Part shown: piece by piece, positions 1-9,144 of the stretch | Layout of the letters: each line of letters opens with the position of its first letter | How positions within the stretch are numbered: position 1 is the first letter of the stretch | Source: an uncultured Stenotrophomonas sp. | GTDB taxonomy: Bacteria > Pseudomonadota > Gammaproteobacteria > Xanthomonadales > Xanthomonadaceae | Reading direction: 5' to 3' | Length of the DNA stretch: 64,000 nt | Assembly (NCBI RefSeq): GCF_945952405.1 | Contig: NZ_CAMFIA010000015.1 | Coordinates: 27,088 to 91,087 of the forward strand | Made by a program: the position numbers and the translations under genes | The notes under the pieces: model-generated | What the model saw: the letters and a program-made list of their open reading frames with translations, nothing else | The model's database searches: none | What the model was told of the DNA's origin: nothing

Positions 1-280
1 GCTGGAAGTCGGAGACGCTGCGCCGGCCCAGATGCTGTTCGATCATCCACAGGTGCACGTCTTCCATGCTCTGGAAGCGGGTGTTCTGCACGGTGTTGAA
101 CGGCAGGCCGTGCTTCTGGCAGATGCCGAAGCGGTTGTGCCCGTCGACCAGCACATCGCCCCACAGCACCAGCGCATCACGGCAGCCTTCAGCCAGGATG
201 CTGCGCTCGAGCGCATCGTGTTCGTCCGCGGTCAGCGGGTCGATGTAGGCCTTGAGTTCTTCTTTGACGACGATATCCAT
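1..280 (-). CDS. ParB/Srx-fold N-terminal domain protein (3' part outside window)
   Basis: The reading frame starts at an ATG at 280 and runs leftward off the window edge, so only the first 93 residues are visible. They include a ParB-like nuclease/partition fold core: a short N-terminal strand, an LTADEHDALERSIL helix, and the VDGHNRFGICQKHGL segment typical of ParB-related 'plasmid replication/partition related' proteins. It ends with the residues VSDFQ at the edge. Chromosomal ParB-domain proteins of this kind need not partition DNA. Nothing near it looks like parA or a plasmid, so no specific role is assigned. It is transcribed in the same direction as the aminotransferase upstream of it, with 63 bp between them. 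Confidence 0.7.
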   Translation of the reverse strand, partial: MDIVVKEELKAYIDPLTADEHDALERSILAEGCRDALVLWGDVLVDGHNRFGICQKHGLPFNTVQNTRFQSMEDVHLWMIEQHLGRRSVSDFQ

Positions 281-343
281 GGGCACGGCAGCGAGCAGGA
301 GCGGAACCGCCCATTGTACCTGCTCGCCGCCGCCGGCCCCGGC

Positions 344-1696
344 TCAGGCCGTGGCCCGGATCATCTCGCCGAGGGTGCCGGTGATCTGGTCGATCTGCGC
401 CTTGTCCACGATCAGCGGCGGCGACAGCGCGATGATGTCGCCGGTGCAGCGCACCAGCAGGCGACCCTCGTGGAAGCAGCGCCGGAACACTTCGTAGCCG
501 CGGCTGCCGGGTGCATCCCGGCGCGGCGCCAGCTCGACCGCGCCGACCAGGCCGAAATTGCGGATGTCGATGACGTTGGGCAGGCCCTGCAGCGCATGCA
601 GCCGCTCCTGCCAGTACTCGCCCAGTTCGATGGCGCGCTCGAACAGGCGCTCCTCGGCATACACCTCCAGTGTGGCCAGGGCGGCCGCGCAGGCCAGTGG
701 ATGGCCGGAATGGGTGTAGCCGTGGAACAGCTCGATGGCTTGCGGCGGCGCCTGCATCAGCGTGGCATGCACGGCGTCGCTGGCGAGCACGCCACCCAGC
801 GGTACCGCGCCGTTGCTGACCGCCTTGGCGAAGGTCAGCAGATCCGGGGTGACGCCGAAGCGCTGTGCGGCGAACGGCATGCCGACCCGGCCGAAACCGG
901 TGATGACCTCGTCGAACACCAGCAGGATGCCGTGCTGGTCGCACAGCTCGCGCAAGCGCTGCAGGTAGCCCGGTGCGGGCAGGATCACCCCGGCGGAGCC
1001 GGCGATGGGCTCGACGAACACTGCGGCGATGGTCGAGGCATCGTGCAGTGCGATCAGCCGTTCCAGGTCGTCGGCCAGCTCCGCGCCCTGCCGCGGCAGG
1101 CCCTTGCTGAACGCGTTGCGCTGCAGGTCCAGGGTGTGCCGCAGGTAGTCCACGCCGCCCAGCTGCAGGCCGAACGGTTTGCGGTTGTTGGGCAGCCCGC
1201 CCAGCGCCATGCCCCCGAAGCCGACCCCGTGGTAGGCCTTCTCGCGACTGATGAAGCGGGTGCGCTGGCCCTCGCCGCGCTGGCGGTGGTAGGCCAGTAC
1301 GATCTTCATCGCCGTGTCCACCGCCTCCGAACCCGAGCTGGTGAAGAACACATGGTTGAGCGCGGCCGGGGCCAGCGCCGCCAGTCGCTGCGCCAGTGCG
1401 AACGCAGGCGGCGAGCCGATCTGGAAGGCCGGCGAATAGTCGAGGGTGCGAGCCTGTTCAACGATGGCATTGACGATGCGCGGCCGCGCGTGGCCGGCGT
1501 TGCAGCACCACAGGCCCGCGGTGCCGTCGAGGATCTGGCGCCCGTCCACATCCTCGTAGTGCATGCCCTCGGCCCGTACCAGCAGGCGTGGCGCGGCCTT
1601 GTACTGGCGGTTGGCGGTGAACGGCATCCAGTACGCGTCCAGTGACTCGGGGCGCTGGGTGGCCAGGTCGTGCAGGTCGCTCTCGGGACGCTTCAT
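344..1696 (-). CDS. class III omega-amino acid:pyruvate aminotransferase
   Basis: A PLP-dependent class III aminotransferase of 450 residues. The N-terminal LDAYWMPFTANRQYK segment and LDYSPAFQIGSPPAFALA closely resemble omega-amino acid:pyruvate (beta-alanine) transaminases. LLVFDEVITGFGR carries the cofactor-binding Asp, and the Schiff-base lysine lies in FAKAVSNG. The ATG at 1696 is chosen because GGAG precedes it at good spacing; an in-frame start 48 bp further upstream lacks this. It is divergent from puuC across 104 bp. In this setting it could transaminate GABA or putrescine, supplying the PuuE-type step otherwise missing from the cluster. The exact amine donor cannot be read from sequence. 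Confidence 0.9.
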   Translation of the reverse strand: MKRPESDLHDLATQRPESLDAYWMPFTANRQYKAAPRLLVRAEGMHYEDVDGRQILDGTAGLWCCNAGHARPRIVNAIVEQARTLDYSPAFQIGSPPAFALAQRLAALAPAALNHVFFTSSGSEAVDTAMKIVLAYHRQRGEGQRTRFISREKAYHGVGFGGMALGGLPNNRKPFGLQLGGVDYLRHTLDLQRNAFSKGLPRQGAELADDLERLIALHDASTIAAVFVEPIAGSAGVILPAPGYLQRLRELCDQHGILLVFDEVITGFGRVGMPFAAQRFGVTPDLLTFAKAVSNGAVPLGGVLASDAVHATLMQAPPQAIELFHGYTHSGHPLACAAALATLEVYAEERLFERAIELGEYWQERLHALQGLPNVIDIRNFGLVGAVELAPRRDAPGSRGYEVFRRCFHEGRLLVRCTGDIIALSPPLIVDKAQIDQITGTLGEMIRATA

Positions 1697-1800
1697 GCCA
1701 GCTCCATCGGGTCCGATGCGATGAATGTAGCGCAGCCGCGTCACGGCGAAGTCGCGGCGGCCCCGGTATAACCGGGGCTGGTTGATCGCTGGAGCCTCGC

Positions 1801-3297
1801 ATGGCCGACTTCCCCGACCGCAGTCACTGGCAGGCGCTGTCCCTGCACCTGTCGATACCCGGCCAGGCCTTCATCGACGGCCGCTACGCCGATGCCGCCA
1901 GTGGCGCCCGTTTCGACTGCATCAGCCCGATCGATGGCCGCGTGCTGGGCGCGGTCGCCGACTGCGACGCACAGGATGTGGAGCGCGCGGTACAGGCGGC
2001 GCGCCGCTCGTTCGAGGCGGGCCACTGGTCGCACGCGAGCCCGGCCCACCGCAAGCGCGTGCTGCTGACGCTGGCCGCGCTGGTGGAAAAGCACGCCGAC
2101 GAGCTGGCCCTGCTGGAGACCCTGGACATGGGCAAGCCGGTGCGCGACGCACGTCGCATCGATCTGCCCGGCGTGGTGCGCTGCCTGGCCTGGACCGCCG
2201 AGGCCGTGGACAAGCTGTATGGCGAGGTCGCGCCGACCGGTCCGCACGAGCTGGGGCTGGTCACGCGCGAGGCGACCGGGGTGGTGGCGGCCATCGTGCC
2301 GTGGAATTTCCCGTTGCTGATGGCCTGCTGGAAGATCGCGCCGGCGCTGGCGATGGGCAACTCGGTGGTGCTCAAGCCCTCGGAGCGATCGCCGCTGAGT
2401 GCGCTGCGGCTGGCGGCACTCGCCGCCGAGGCGGGGCTGCCGGAGGGCGTGCTGAACGTGCTGCCGGGACATGGCGCACGCGTTGGAGAACCGCTGGCCC
2501 TGCACATGGACGTGGACGTGGTGGCCTTCACCGGCTCCACCGCGACCGGCGCGAAGCTGCTGGAGTACTCCGGCCGTTCCAATCTCAAGCGGGTCTGGCT
2601 CGAATGCGGCGGCAAGAGCCCGCACGTGGTGTTCGCTGACGCCCCGGACCTCGATGCCGCGGCCAGGGGCGTTGCCCAGAGCATTTTCTTCAACCAGGGC
2701 GAGGTCTGCACCGCCGGTTCGCGGCTGCTGGTACAGCGCTCGATCCGCGAGGACTTCGTGCACCAGGTGGTCGCCCATGGCCAGCGCATGCAGCCGCGGC
2801 ATCCTCTGGAGGCCGATGCGCCGATGGGCGCGCTGGTTGACGCGGCGCATCTGGACAAGGTGATGGGCGATATCGCGCGTGCCGAAGGCGAGGGCGCGCG
2901 GTTGCTGCTGGGAGGGAAGCGTGCCGATGTGGAGGCGGGAGGCTGCTATGTGCAGCCCACCGTGTTCGACCAGGTGCGGCCGGAGCAGGCCTTGGCACGC
3001 GAGGAGGTATTCGGCCCGGTACTGGCCGTACTCGGCTTCGATGACGAGGCCGAGGCGGTGCGCGTGGCCAATGACAGCCGCTATGGTCTGGCTGCCGGGC
3101 TGTGGACGCGCGATCTTGGCCGTGCCCATCGCGTCGCCCGCCAGCTGCGCGCCGGCAGCGTATGGGTGAATGGTTGGGATGGCGGCGACATGAGCGCGCC
3201 GTTCGGTGGCTACAAGCAGTCCGGCAACGGCCGCGACAAGTCATTGCACGCGTTCGACAAATACAGCGAGATCAAGGCCACCTGGATCCAATTGTAG
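1801..3297 (+). CDS. puuC: gamma-glutamyl-gamma-aminobutyraldehyde dehydrogenase PuuC
   Basis: An NAD(P)-dependent aldehyde dehydrogenase of 498 residues that oxidises gamma-glutamyl-gamma-aminobutyraldehyde to gamma-glutamyl-GABA in the Puu putrescine pathway. It aligns by eye along its whole length with E. coli PuuC: AIVPWNFPLLMACWKIAPAL, VAFTGSTATGAKLL, the catalytic Cys in FFNQGEVCTAGSRLL, the Glu in WLECGGKSP, and the C-terminal FGGYKQSGNGRDKSLHA. The other Puu genes lie at 12.6-16.2 kb, separated by a permease and a signalling block. The stop codon TAG is the last three bases of the GTAG head of a SMAG repeat. Confidence 0.95.
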   Translation: MADFPDRSHWQALSLHLSIPGQAFIDGRYADAASGARFDCISPIDGRVLGAVADCDAQDVERAVQAARRSFEAGHWSHASPAHRKRVLLTLAALVEKHADELALLETLDMGKPVRDARRIDLPGVVRCLAWTAEAVDKLYGEVAPTGPHELGLVTREATGVVAAIVPWNFPLLMACWKIAPALAMGNSVVLKPSERSPLSALRLAALAAEAGLPEGVLNVLPGHGARVGEPLALHMDVDVVAFTGSTATGAKLLEYSGRSNLKRVWLECGGKSPHVVFADAPDLDAAARGVAQSIFFNQGEVCTAGSRLLVQRSIREDFVHQVVAHGQRMQPRHPLEADAPMGALVDAAHLDKVMGDIARAEGEGARLLLGGKRADVEAGGCYVQPTVFDQVRPEQALAREEVFGPVLAVLGFDDEAEAVRVANDSRYGLAAGLWTRDLGRAHRVARQLRAGSVWVNGWDGGDMSAPFGGYKQSGNGRDKSLHAFDKYSEIKATWIQL

Positions 3298-3355
3298 AGC
3301 CGAGCCCATGCTCGGCTGCATTCCGCCAGAAGCAGCCGAGCATGCGATCGGCTCA
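3294..3355. repeat. SMAG repeat dimer (inverted pair)
   Basis: A GTAG-headed palindrome (stem GAGCCGAGCC / GCTCGGCTC type) is followed by an inverted partner carrying GCAGCCGAGCATG, so the pair can fold into one long hairpin. This is the dimeric form of SMAG elements. GTAG at 3294-3297 contains the puuC stop codon. The partner arm is imperfect (GCGATCGGCTC). Confidence 0.85.
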
Positions 3356-3470
3356 ACACCGGCGGCCAACGCCAGCTGCCCTGCGGTCGTTGGATTCCGT
3401 TGGCATCGGTGTCGGTTGAAACCATCGGCGCGTGGCAGAATCGGGTGATCCACCGTTACCCGTGTTGCCG

Positions 3471-4772
3471 ATGTCGACGCCCCGCGCTGCCACACCGCCC
3501 GTGAATTCCCCCCGCCGTGTCCTGCTGGCCAGCCTGATCGGCACCACCATCGAATTCTTCGATTTCTACATCTACGCCACCGCTGCGGTGCTGGTGTTCC
3601 CGCACCTGTTCTTCCCGGACAGCAGCGAGCAGGCCGCGTTGCTGCAGTCGCTGGCGACCTTCGCCGTGGCGTTCATCGCGCGTCCGGTCGGCTCGGCGGT
3701 GTTCGGTCATTTCGGCGACCGCATCGGCCGCAAGGCCACCCTGGTCGCCGCGCTGCTGACCATGGGCCTGTCCACGGTGCTGATCGGCCTGCTGCCGACC
3801 CATGCGCAGATCGGGCTGTGGGCGCCAGCACTGCTGGCCCTGTGCCGGTTCGGCCAGGGCCTGGGCCTGGGCGGCGAGTGGGGTGGGGCGGTACTGCTGG
3901 CCACCGAGAATGCACCGCCGGGCAAGCGCGCCTGGTACGGCATGTTTCCGCAGCTGGGCGCACCGCTGGGTTTCCTGCTGTCGGCCGGCATCTTCCTGGT
4001 GCTCGGCCGCTGCCTGAGCCAGGACGACTTCCTGCAGTGGGGCTGGCGCATTCCGTTCGTGGCCAGCGCGCTGCTGGTCGGGCTTGGCCTGTGGGTGCGC
4101 CTGAACATCCACGAGACCCCCGATTTCCGCAAGGCGCTGGAACGCAGGGCACCGGTGCGGCTGCCGATGTGGACGGTGCTGCGCGACCATCCGGTGCCGA
4201 TGCTGCTCGGCACGCTGGGCGCGTTCGCGACCTTCGTGCTGTTCTACCTGATGACGGTGTTCAGCCTCGGCCATGGCACCGCGGTGCTGGGCTACAGCCG
4301 TGAGCAGTTCCTGTTGATGCAGATGGCCGGCATGCTGTTCTTCGCGCTCGGCATCCCGCTGTCGGCGCGCTATGGCGACCGCTGGGGCACGCGCCGCACG
4401 ATGATCGTCGCCAGCGTGCTGATCATCGGCTTCGGCGTGCTGTTCGCGCCACTGTTCCAGCCGCACAGCCCGTGGCTGGTCACCGCCTTCCTGTGCCTGG
4501 GCCTGTTCCTGATGGGCCTGACCTACGGCCCCTGCGGCACGTTCCTGGCCGAGATCTACCCGGTGGAGGTGCGCTATACCGGTGCCTCGCTGTCATTCAA
4601 CCTGGCCGGCATCCTCGGTGCTGCACCGGCGCCGTACCTGGCCACCTGGCTGGCCGAGCGCTTCGGTCTGGTCGCGGTCGGCTACTACCTGTGCCTGACC
4701 GCGGCCGCGACCCTGTGCGCGCTGGTGGCGTTGCACCGGCGCGCGCTGCGGATCAACCAAAGAAGCGCTTGA
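3471..4772 (+). CDS. MFS transporter, metabolite:H+ symporter (MHS) family
   Basis: A 12-helix permease of about 433 residues. The MHS hallmarks are [16 protein letters not shown] in helix 1, [14 protein letters not shown] in the helix 2-3 loop (the MFS signature) and [18 protein letters not shown] in helix 4. Relatives carry proline/betaine, alpha-ketoglutarate, citrate or shikimate with protons; the substrate here cannot be told. The ATG at 3471 is preferred because the preceding codons from 3432 are not typical of the family. It ends convergently with the bacteriohemerythrin gene, overlapping it by 20 bp. The position inside the putrescine cluster hints at a related nitrogen or carbon substrate, but that is inference. 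Confidence 0.88.
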   Translation: MSTPRAATPPVNSPRRVLLASLIGTTIEFFDFYIYATAAVLVFPHLFFPDSSEQAALLQSLATFAVAFIARPVGSAVFGHFGDRIGRKATLVAALLTMGLSTVLIGLLPTHAQIGLWAPALLALCRFGQGLGLGGEWGGAVLLATENAPPGKRAWYGMFPQLGAPLGFLLSAGIFLVLGRCLSQDDFLQWGWRIPFVASALLVGLGLWVRLNIHETPDFRKALERRAPVRLPMWTVLRDHPVPMLLGTLGAFATFVLFYLMTVFSLGHGTAVLGYSREQFLLMQMAGMLFFALGIPLSARYGDRWGTRRTMIVASVLIIGFGVLFAPLFQPHSPWLVTAFLCLGLFLMGLTYGPCGTFLAEIYPVEVRYTGASLSFNLAGILGAAPAPYLATWLAERFGLVAVGYYLCLTAAATLCALVALHRRALRINQRSA

Positions 4773-5214
4773 GTGTGCGTCCCAGCCAACCGCCGCCCTG
4801 GTGCTCGCGGGCGAACTGGTTCAGGTGCGCCTTGACCTGCTCAGCGTAGGCCTGGTCGTCGCCGCGGATGTGGTTGAACAGCCAGCGCGAGAGCATGGTG
4901 CGCAGCTCGTCGCTGATGTCCTCGCCGGCCTGGAAACGCAGCCGGTACTCGGCCACGCGCTTGATGAAAACCTCATGCACGCGCTTGTGCGCGGCGCAGA
5001 ACGGGTAGCCCGCTTCCTCCATCAGCTCTTCCTCGAACGCGAAGTGCGACATGGTGTAGTCCACCACTTCGTCGATCACTTCGCCGACCGCGGCACGCTG
5101 CATGCTGGCCTGGGCCACGTGCAGGTGGTTGAGCATCTCGATGATGCGGCGGTGCTGCTGATCGATCACCTCGATGCCGATGTTCAGATCGTCCTGCCAG
5201 ACCAGTAGTGCCAT
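4753..5214 (-). CDS. bacteriohemerythrin
   Basis: A 153-residue single-domain hemerythrin, a four-helix bundle that binds O2 at a non-heme di-iron centre. The iron ligands appear in order: His in [13 protein letters not shown], His/Glu in [16 protein letters not shown], the His pair in [10 protein letters not shown], and HIRGDDQAY near the end. The start at 5214 begins with [14 protein letters not shown], the usual N-terminus of this family; longer in-frame starts add an unrelated tail. It lies 85 bp downstream of the diguanylate cyclase gene on the same strand, so it may be co-transcribed as an oxygen-binding partner of that signalling block. Confidence 0.92.
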   Translation of the reverse strand: MALLVWQDDLNIGIEVIDQQHRRIIEMLNHLHVAQASMQRAAVGEVIDEVVDYTMSHFAFEEELMEEAGYPFCAAHKRVHEVFIKRVAEYRLRFQAGEDISDELRTMLSRWLFNHIRGDDQAYAEQVKAHLNQFAREHQGGGWLGRTLKRFFG

Positions 5215-5299
5215 CCCCGGCGTCCCTTCATGCGTATGTCGGGGCCGACTGTAGAGCCGCCGCACGGGCGCGGCGTTGATCTGGATCAAGGCGTGCCGG

Positions 5300-6643
5300 T
5301 CAGGGCAGCGCGGGCTCGCGCGGGCGCAGCGGGCTGGCCACCGTCGTGCAGCTGACCCGGTTGCGGCCAGCGGCCTTGGCCAGGTACAGCTGGCGGTCGG
5401 CCTCCGAGATCAGCCGGTGCAGGGCATCGCGCTGTGGGCGCAGGCAGCACAGGCCGATGCTGACCGTCATGCGCAGGGTGGCGGTTCCGATGTCCACTTC
5501 CAGCGCAGCGATGCGCTGGCGCAGCGCCTCGAAGTACAGCACGGCCTCGTCCTGCTCCATGTCCGGCACCAGCAGGCAGAATTCCTCGCCGCCGAAGCGC
5601 GCGATCAGGTCCTGGCTGCGTGCGTGCGCGGCCACCGCGCCGGCCACCGCGCGCAGCGCATCGTCGCCGGCTTCGTGGCCATGGGTATCGTTGATGTGCT
5701 TGAAGTGGTCGATGTCGATCATCGCCACCGCCACGCATTGGCCGTGCAGCTGCAGCTGCGGCAGCTGGCGCTGGCTCTGTTCCAGGAAGAAGCGCCGGTT
5801 GGGCAGGCCGGTGAGGAAGTCACGGGTGGCCAGGTCCTGCAGGGTGCCGATCAGTTCCAGCTGGTCCACGTTCTGTGAGACACGGCAGAAGAACTCTTCG
5901 CGCGAGAACGGCTTGCGCAGGAAATCATTGGCACCGTTCTTCAGGAAACGAGGGATCAGCGAAGCGTCGGTATTGCCGGAGATGCCGATCACCGCCACCT
6001 TGTCGCGCGAGCGCAGGGTACGCAGGCGGCGGGTGAACTCCACGCCCTGCATGCCCGGCATTTCCTGGTCGACCACCGCCAGGCGGATCGCCGGATGCGC
6101 CTCGATCGCGGCCAGCCCCTCGTTGCCATCGGCGGCCTCGTGCACTTCATGGCCATACATGCGCAGCAGCGCGGCGGCGTAGCCGCGCGCGGAGGGCGAA
6201 TCATCCACCACCAGCGCGGCGATGCGGCGGTTGCGTTCCAGCCGCTGCACCAGCCACACCAGGTAGTCGATGCTGCCGGGCGTGTTCTTCAGCACGTAGT
6301 CGATGATCTGCTGCTGCAGCACGCGCTTGCGCAGGTCCTCGTCATACACGCCGCTGACCACCACCGTCGGCAGGCCGCGCTTGAGGAAGAATTCGACCAC
6401 CGCATCACGGTCGCCGTCGGCCAGGACCAGTCCGGTCAGCACCAGGAACCAGCCACCGCCTTCACCGAGCAGGCGGTCGGCCTCGGCCAGCGTGGACGCG
6501 ATCACCACCGGCAGCTCCAGGCGCTGCTCGATGGCCTCGCGCAGCATGCTGGTGAACGCACGGGAGTTTTCAACCAGCAGGATCCGTTGTGGCAACGGAT
6601 CGGCCAGGTCGCCATCGATGGCGGCCTGCGGCAGCACGGGCAT
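5300..6643 (-). CDS. diguanylate cyclase with two receiver domains (REC-REC-GGDEF)
   Basis: About 447 residues. The first receiver-like domain (about residues 15-130) starts [11 protein letters not shown] and has Thr-Gly (LTGLVLADG) where the phospho-acceptor Asp is expected, so it looks non-phosphorylatable. The second receiver (about 145-260) is intact: [13 protein letters not shown], the acceptor Asp in [11 protein letters not shown], and the Lys in LRKPFSREE. The C-terminal GGDEF domain has [12 protein letters not shown] and an RxxD inhibitory site (RSQD) five residues before it, so it should make cyclic di-GMP and be product-inhibited. It follows a MASE1 gene by about 120 bp on the same strand. 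The start may be the GTG at 6658 instead of the ATG at 6643. Confidence 0.92.
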   Translation of the reverse strand: MPVLPQAAIDGDLADPLPQRILLVENSRAFTSMLREAIEQRLELPVVIASTLAEADRLLGEGGGWFLVLTGLVLADGDRDAVVEFFLKRGLPTVVVSGVYDEDLRKRVLQQQIIDYVLKNTPGSIDYLVWLVQRLERNRRIAALVVDDSPSARGYAAALLRMYGHEVHEAADGNEGLAAIEAHPAIRLAVVDQEMPGMQGVEFTRRLRTLRSRDKVAVIGISGNTDASLIPRFLKNGANDFLRKPFSREEFFCRVSQNVDQLELIGTLQDLATRDFLTGLPNRRFFLEQSQRQLPQLQLHGQCVAVAMIDIDHFKHINDTHGHEAGDDALRAVAGAVAAHARSQDLIARFGGEEFCLLVPDMEQDEAVLYFEALRQRIAALEVDIGTATLRMTVSIGLCCLRPQRDALHRLISEADRQLYLAKAAGRNRVSCTTVASPLRPREPALP

Positions 6644-6762
6644 GATGCGGTGGCTCACGAGGGAGGACTCGGCACGGATAGCGGCGGTTTCGGGCGCAAC
6701 TTTAGCCGCGCATGGTACCCGGCCAGGCCGCCCTCGGCTCAGGCCGCCGGTGAGATGGCCGC

Positions 6763-8334
6763 CTACAGCCTGGCACGTGGCTCGTGCAGTACCAGCCGAA
6801 GCCGATTGCCGCGGCACTGGACCGCGCCATCGTAGGCCAGGGTCCGTCCCGCCAGGCGCTCGAAGGCCTGTTGCGCGGTCGACGGGGCCAGCGCACGGCC
6901 GCGGTCGAGCAGTGCCACCACCACCACGATGCCACGGCGGCTGCCCGATCGCCCGCATCGCGCGCGGATGCAGACCTGCCCGGTTTCCAGCTCCAGCAGC
7001 AGCGAAACCGCTTCGATCAGGGTGCGATAGATCGCCAGCTGCAGGTCCAGGCTGAGCAGGCAGGGATTGCCTGCCAGCCGCGGCGGAGCCACCCGCGCGG
7101 TGCTGTTCCAGGCTTCGCGCACGCCGCCTGCCTGCAGGGCGACGTAGAGCCCGACCTGCTCCAGGCCGGACGGGTAGATCAGGCTGGCCTGTTCGCGGAA
7201 CAGCCGCGAGTGCACCGATGCTGCATGCAGCAGGCTGTTGGCCACGCCGTGATGGCCCTGCGCCTGCAGCCAGCTGACCATTTCACCCAGCGAGCTGTCC
7301 ATGCCTTCGCCCAGGTGTCGGAGGTGGGCGGCCCGCTCGCGCAGGTCGCGTTCGCTGAACCGGTGCGAGCTGCGCGCCAGCCAGGCGCGGGTTTCTTCGG
7401 CGAGGCCACGGGCGCGGGCACGTTGATGGTGATAGCTGATGCTCGATCCAAGCGCGAGCAGTGCGATGCTCATCACCGCCATGTTCTGCTGGGTGGAGAA
7501 CGTGCCCAGGTCGAACGACGCCGGCAAGCCGGTGCTGGGCGTGGCCAGATGAAGCGGAAGGTTCAGCAGCGGGATCGCGATGGCTGCGCCGCGCCATCCA
7601 TGCAGGAAGGTCAGTGCGATGGCCGGAAGCGTTGCCAGCAAAACCAGATGCGTACGGTGGGTGTCTGCGCTGGTGGGAATCAGCAGCACGCACAGTCCCA
7701 GCGCCAGCATCAGGGCGATGGCACCCACGGAAGGCATGAGCCTGCCTTTGCGTACGGGTGAACCCGCATGGCGCCGGGCCCAAAGCAGGGCCAGTGGGGC
7801 CAGGGTGATGATCGCTGCGAAATGACCAAAGACCTCCCTTCCGGCGACATCCAGCAGGGCATCCGGTGGTGGATCCGGCCACAGCAGGCGGGACAGGCCA
7901 AGATTGAGGCTGGTGACCGCCAGTGCCGCCGTAACCGAAAGAGACAGCAGCCAGAAGCCGGTCGCGGCCTCGGAAATGGCCCTTCTCAGGTGCAGGTGCA
8001 CCACCAGCATCGCCGCCGGCATCAGCAGGGTGGAGGCGAGGATGACCCATTCCAGGCCGTACTGGTCGATCGCAGGAATGCGCAGGTGCGCGAAATAGCC
8101 GAGTTCGCCCAGCAGCAGGTAGCACCACAGGCGAGGGGGGACCATCAGCAATGCGGCGACGCGGATGCCCGCCGGAAGGAAAAACTGGTCCAGGGAATGC
8201 TGGCGGGCGACCCCGCAGGCAAGGGCGTACGCTGCCGCCAGCACAAGCCCTGCCGGGTGCACCGGAATGCCGGACAGGACTTTATCCTTCAGCGCGCTCC
8301 ATCTGGGACCGGCTTGGGCACGGGCAACGCTCAC
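6763..8334 (-). CDS. MASE1 membrane protein with degenerate histidine-kinase-like tail (paralog 1)
   Basis: 523 residues from a GTG start preceded by GAGGG. The N-terminal ~300 residues form a MASE1-type sensor of about eight helices (SLDQFFLPAGIRVAALL, LLLGELGYFAHLRIP, LHGWRGAAIAIPLL). The C-terminal part resembles NarL-type kinases: IYPSGLEQVGLYVALQAG corresponds to the post-DHp helix, and LAIYRTLIEAVSLLLE to the N-box helix. No phospho-accepting His motif, N-box Asn or glycine-rich ATP lid is visible, so kinase activity is doubtful. It is the last of three paralogs on this strand and precedes the REC-REC-GGDEF gene. The ligand is unknown. Confidence 0.8.
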   Translation of the reverse strand: MSVARAQAGPRWSALKDKVLSGIPVHPAGLVLAAAYALACGVARQHSLDQFFLPAGIRVAALLMVPPRLWCYLLLGELGYFAHLRIPAIDQYGLEWVILASTLLMPAAMLVVHLHLRRAISEAATGFWLLSLSVTAALAVTSLNLGLSRLLWPDPPPDALLDVAGREVFGHFAAIITLAPLALLWARRHAGSPVRKGRLMPSVGAIALMLALGLCVLLIPTSADTHRTHLVLLATLPAIALTFLHGWRGAAIAIPLLNLPLHLATPSTGLPASFDLGTFSTQQNMAVMSIALLALGSSISYHHQRARARGLAEETRAWLARSSHRFSERDLRERAAHLRHLGEGMDSSLGEMVSWLQAQGHHGVANSLLHAASVHSRLFREQASLIYPSGLEQVGLYVALQAGGVREAWNSTARVAPPRLAGNPCLLSLDLQLAIYRTLIEAVSLLLELETGQVCIRARCGRSGSRRGIVVVVALLDRGRALAPSTAQQAFERLAGRTLAYDGAVQCRGNRLRLVLHEPRARL

Positions 8335-8609
8335 ATTCCCTCGCGGCGATCATGGGCCAGCGGCGAAAGTAGCGAGACTTCGATACCGGTGCAACGGCAG
8401 CAGCAGCCGTTCCGGCATGGCCCGCAACCGGTCAGCGCTGCCCGCTGGCGTGAATGGCACCGTTGGTGCCGCGCCGTTATGCTGGCAACGCCTCGTGCTG
8501 GGCGATGGTTTACCTCGCCAGCGGGTCAAGCAGGGGATATTGCATTATCTGATCGACGTCAGGCGTGTATTGCCTGGATGCTGTCCACCTTTCAATCATG
8601 GAGATGCCT

Positions 8610-9053
8610 GTGAGATTTTCCCGATTCTCGAAGATGACGTCCGTTGCCGTGCTGCTGGCGGCCCCGGCGCTGGCATTCGCCTGCTGCCCGGGGGGCGGCC
8701 AGGGCGTGCCGATGGCAAAGGCGGGTTTGGGCGAGAGCCAGCCTGCGGCGCTTGATCTCAGCTCGGACCCGGCATGGCAGGTCTATGCGTTCGAGCGCGA
8801 TGGGGTGTCGTACTACCAGGTCAATGATCTGACCGGCCAGGTCAATCTGATTGTCGCCAGCCTCGATTCGGCGTTCTGGACGCTGCCGGCCGGCAAGACC
8901 GCGGCACGCGTATCGCTGCCGTCCACGCCGTTGGCGTTGCCGAACAATGCGCGTCGCAGCGTGGTTTTCCGCGGCCCGGATTTCTCCCTGGTCGTCTACG
9001 GCGAGGGGCGCAACGCCGTCTGGTCGGTGGAGCGCACTGCCGGCACCCGCTGA
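8610..9053 (+). CDS. small secreted protein of unknown function
   Basis: About 147 residues. The GTG at 8610 has GGAG six bases upstream; ATGs at 8598 and 8604 are alternatives. A Sec signal peptide (VAVLLAAPALAFA) is followed by Cys-Cys-Pro, then a region rich in short beta-strands (WQVYAFERDGVSYYQVND, SVVFRGPDFSLVVYG). The signal-peptide end does not match a strict lipobox, so a periplasmic or secreted location is more likely than a lipoprotein. It runs opposite to, and between, MASE1 paralogs 1 and 2. The family is not recognised. A link to those sensors, for example as a ligand-binding partner, is only positional. Confidence 0.6.
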   Translation: MRFSRFSKMTSVAVLLAAPALAFACCPGGGQGVPMAKAGLGESQPAALDLSSDPAWQVYAFERDGVSYYQVNDLTGQVNLIVASLDSAFWTLPAGKTAARVSLPSTPLALPNNARRSVVFRGPDFSLVVYGEGRNAVWSVERTAGTR

Positions 9054-9144
9054 CGGCCTGCCTGGCGCTGGCCTGTCCCGCAGTGGCAGGAGTGCCGCTG
9101 CGGGGTAGCGCCGGCGCGGCAGGGCAACGGGCGCGGGTGGCCGG

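Noticed and set aside
1-280. Plasmid or integrated-element origin of the ParB-like gene
   Set aside because: No parA, rep, integrase or attachment site is nearby, and chromosomal ParB-domain proteins of unknown role are common.
32-1645. A 537-codon + strand frame opposite the aminotransferase
   Set aside because: Shadow frame: the minus strand carries the full set of class III aminotransferase motifs.
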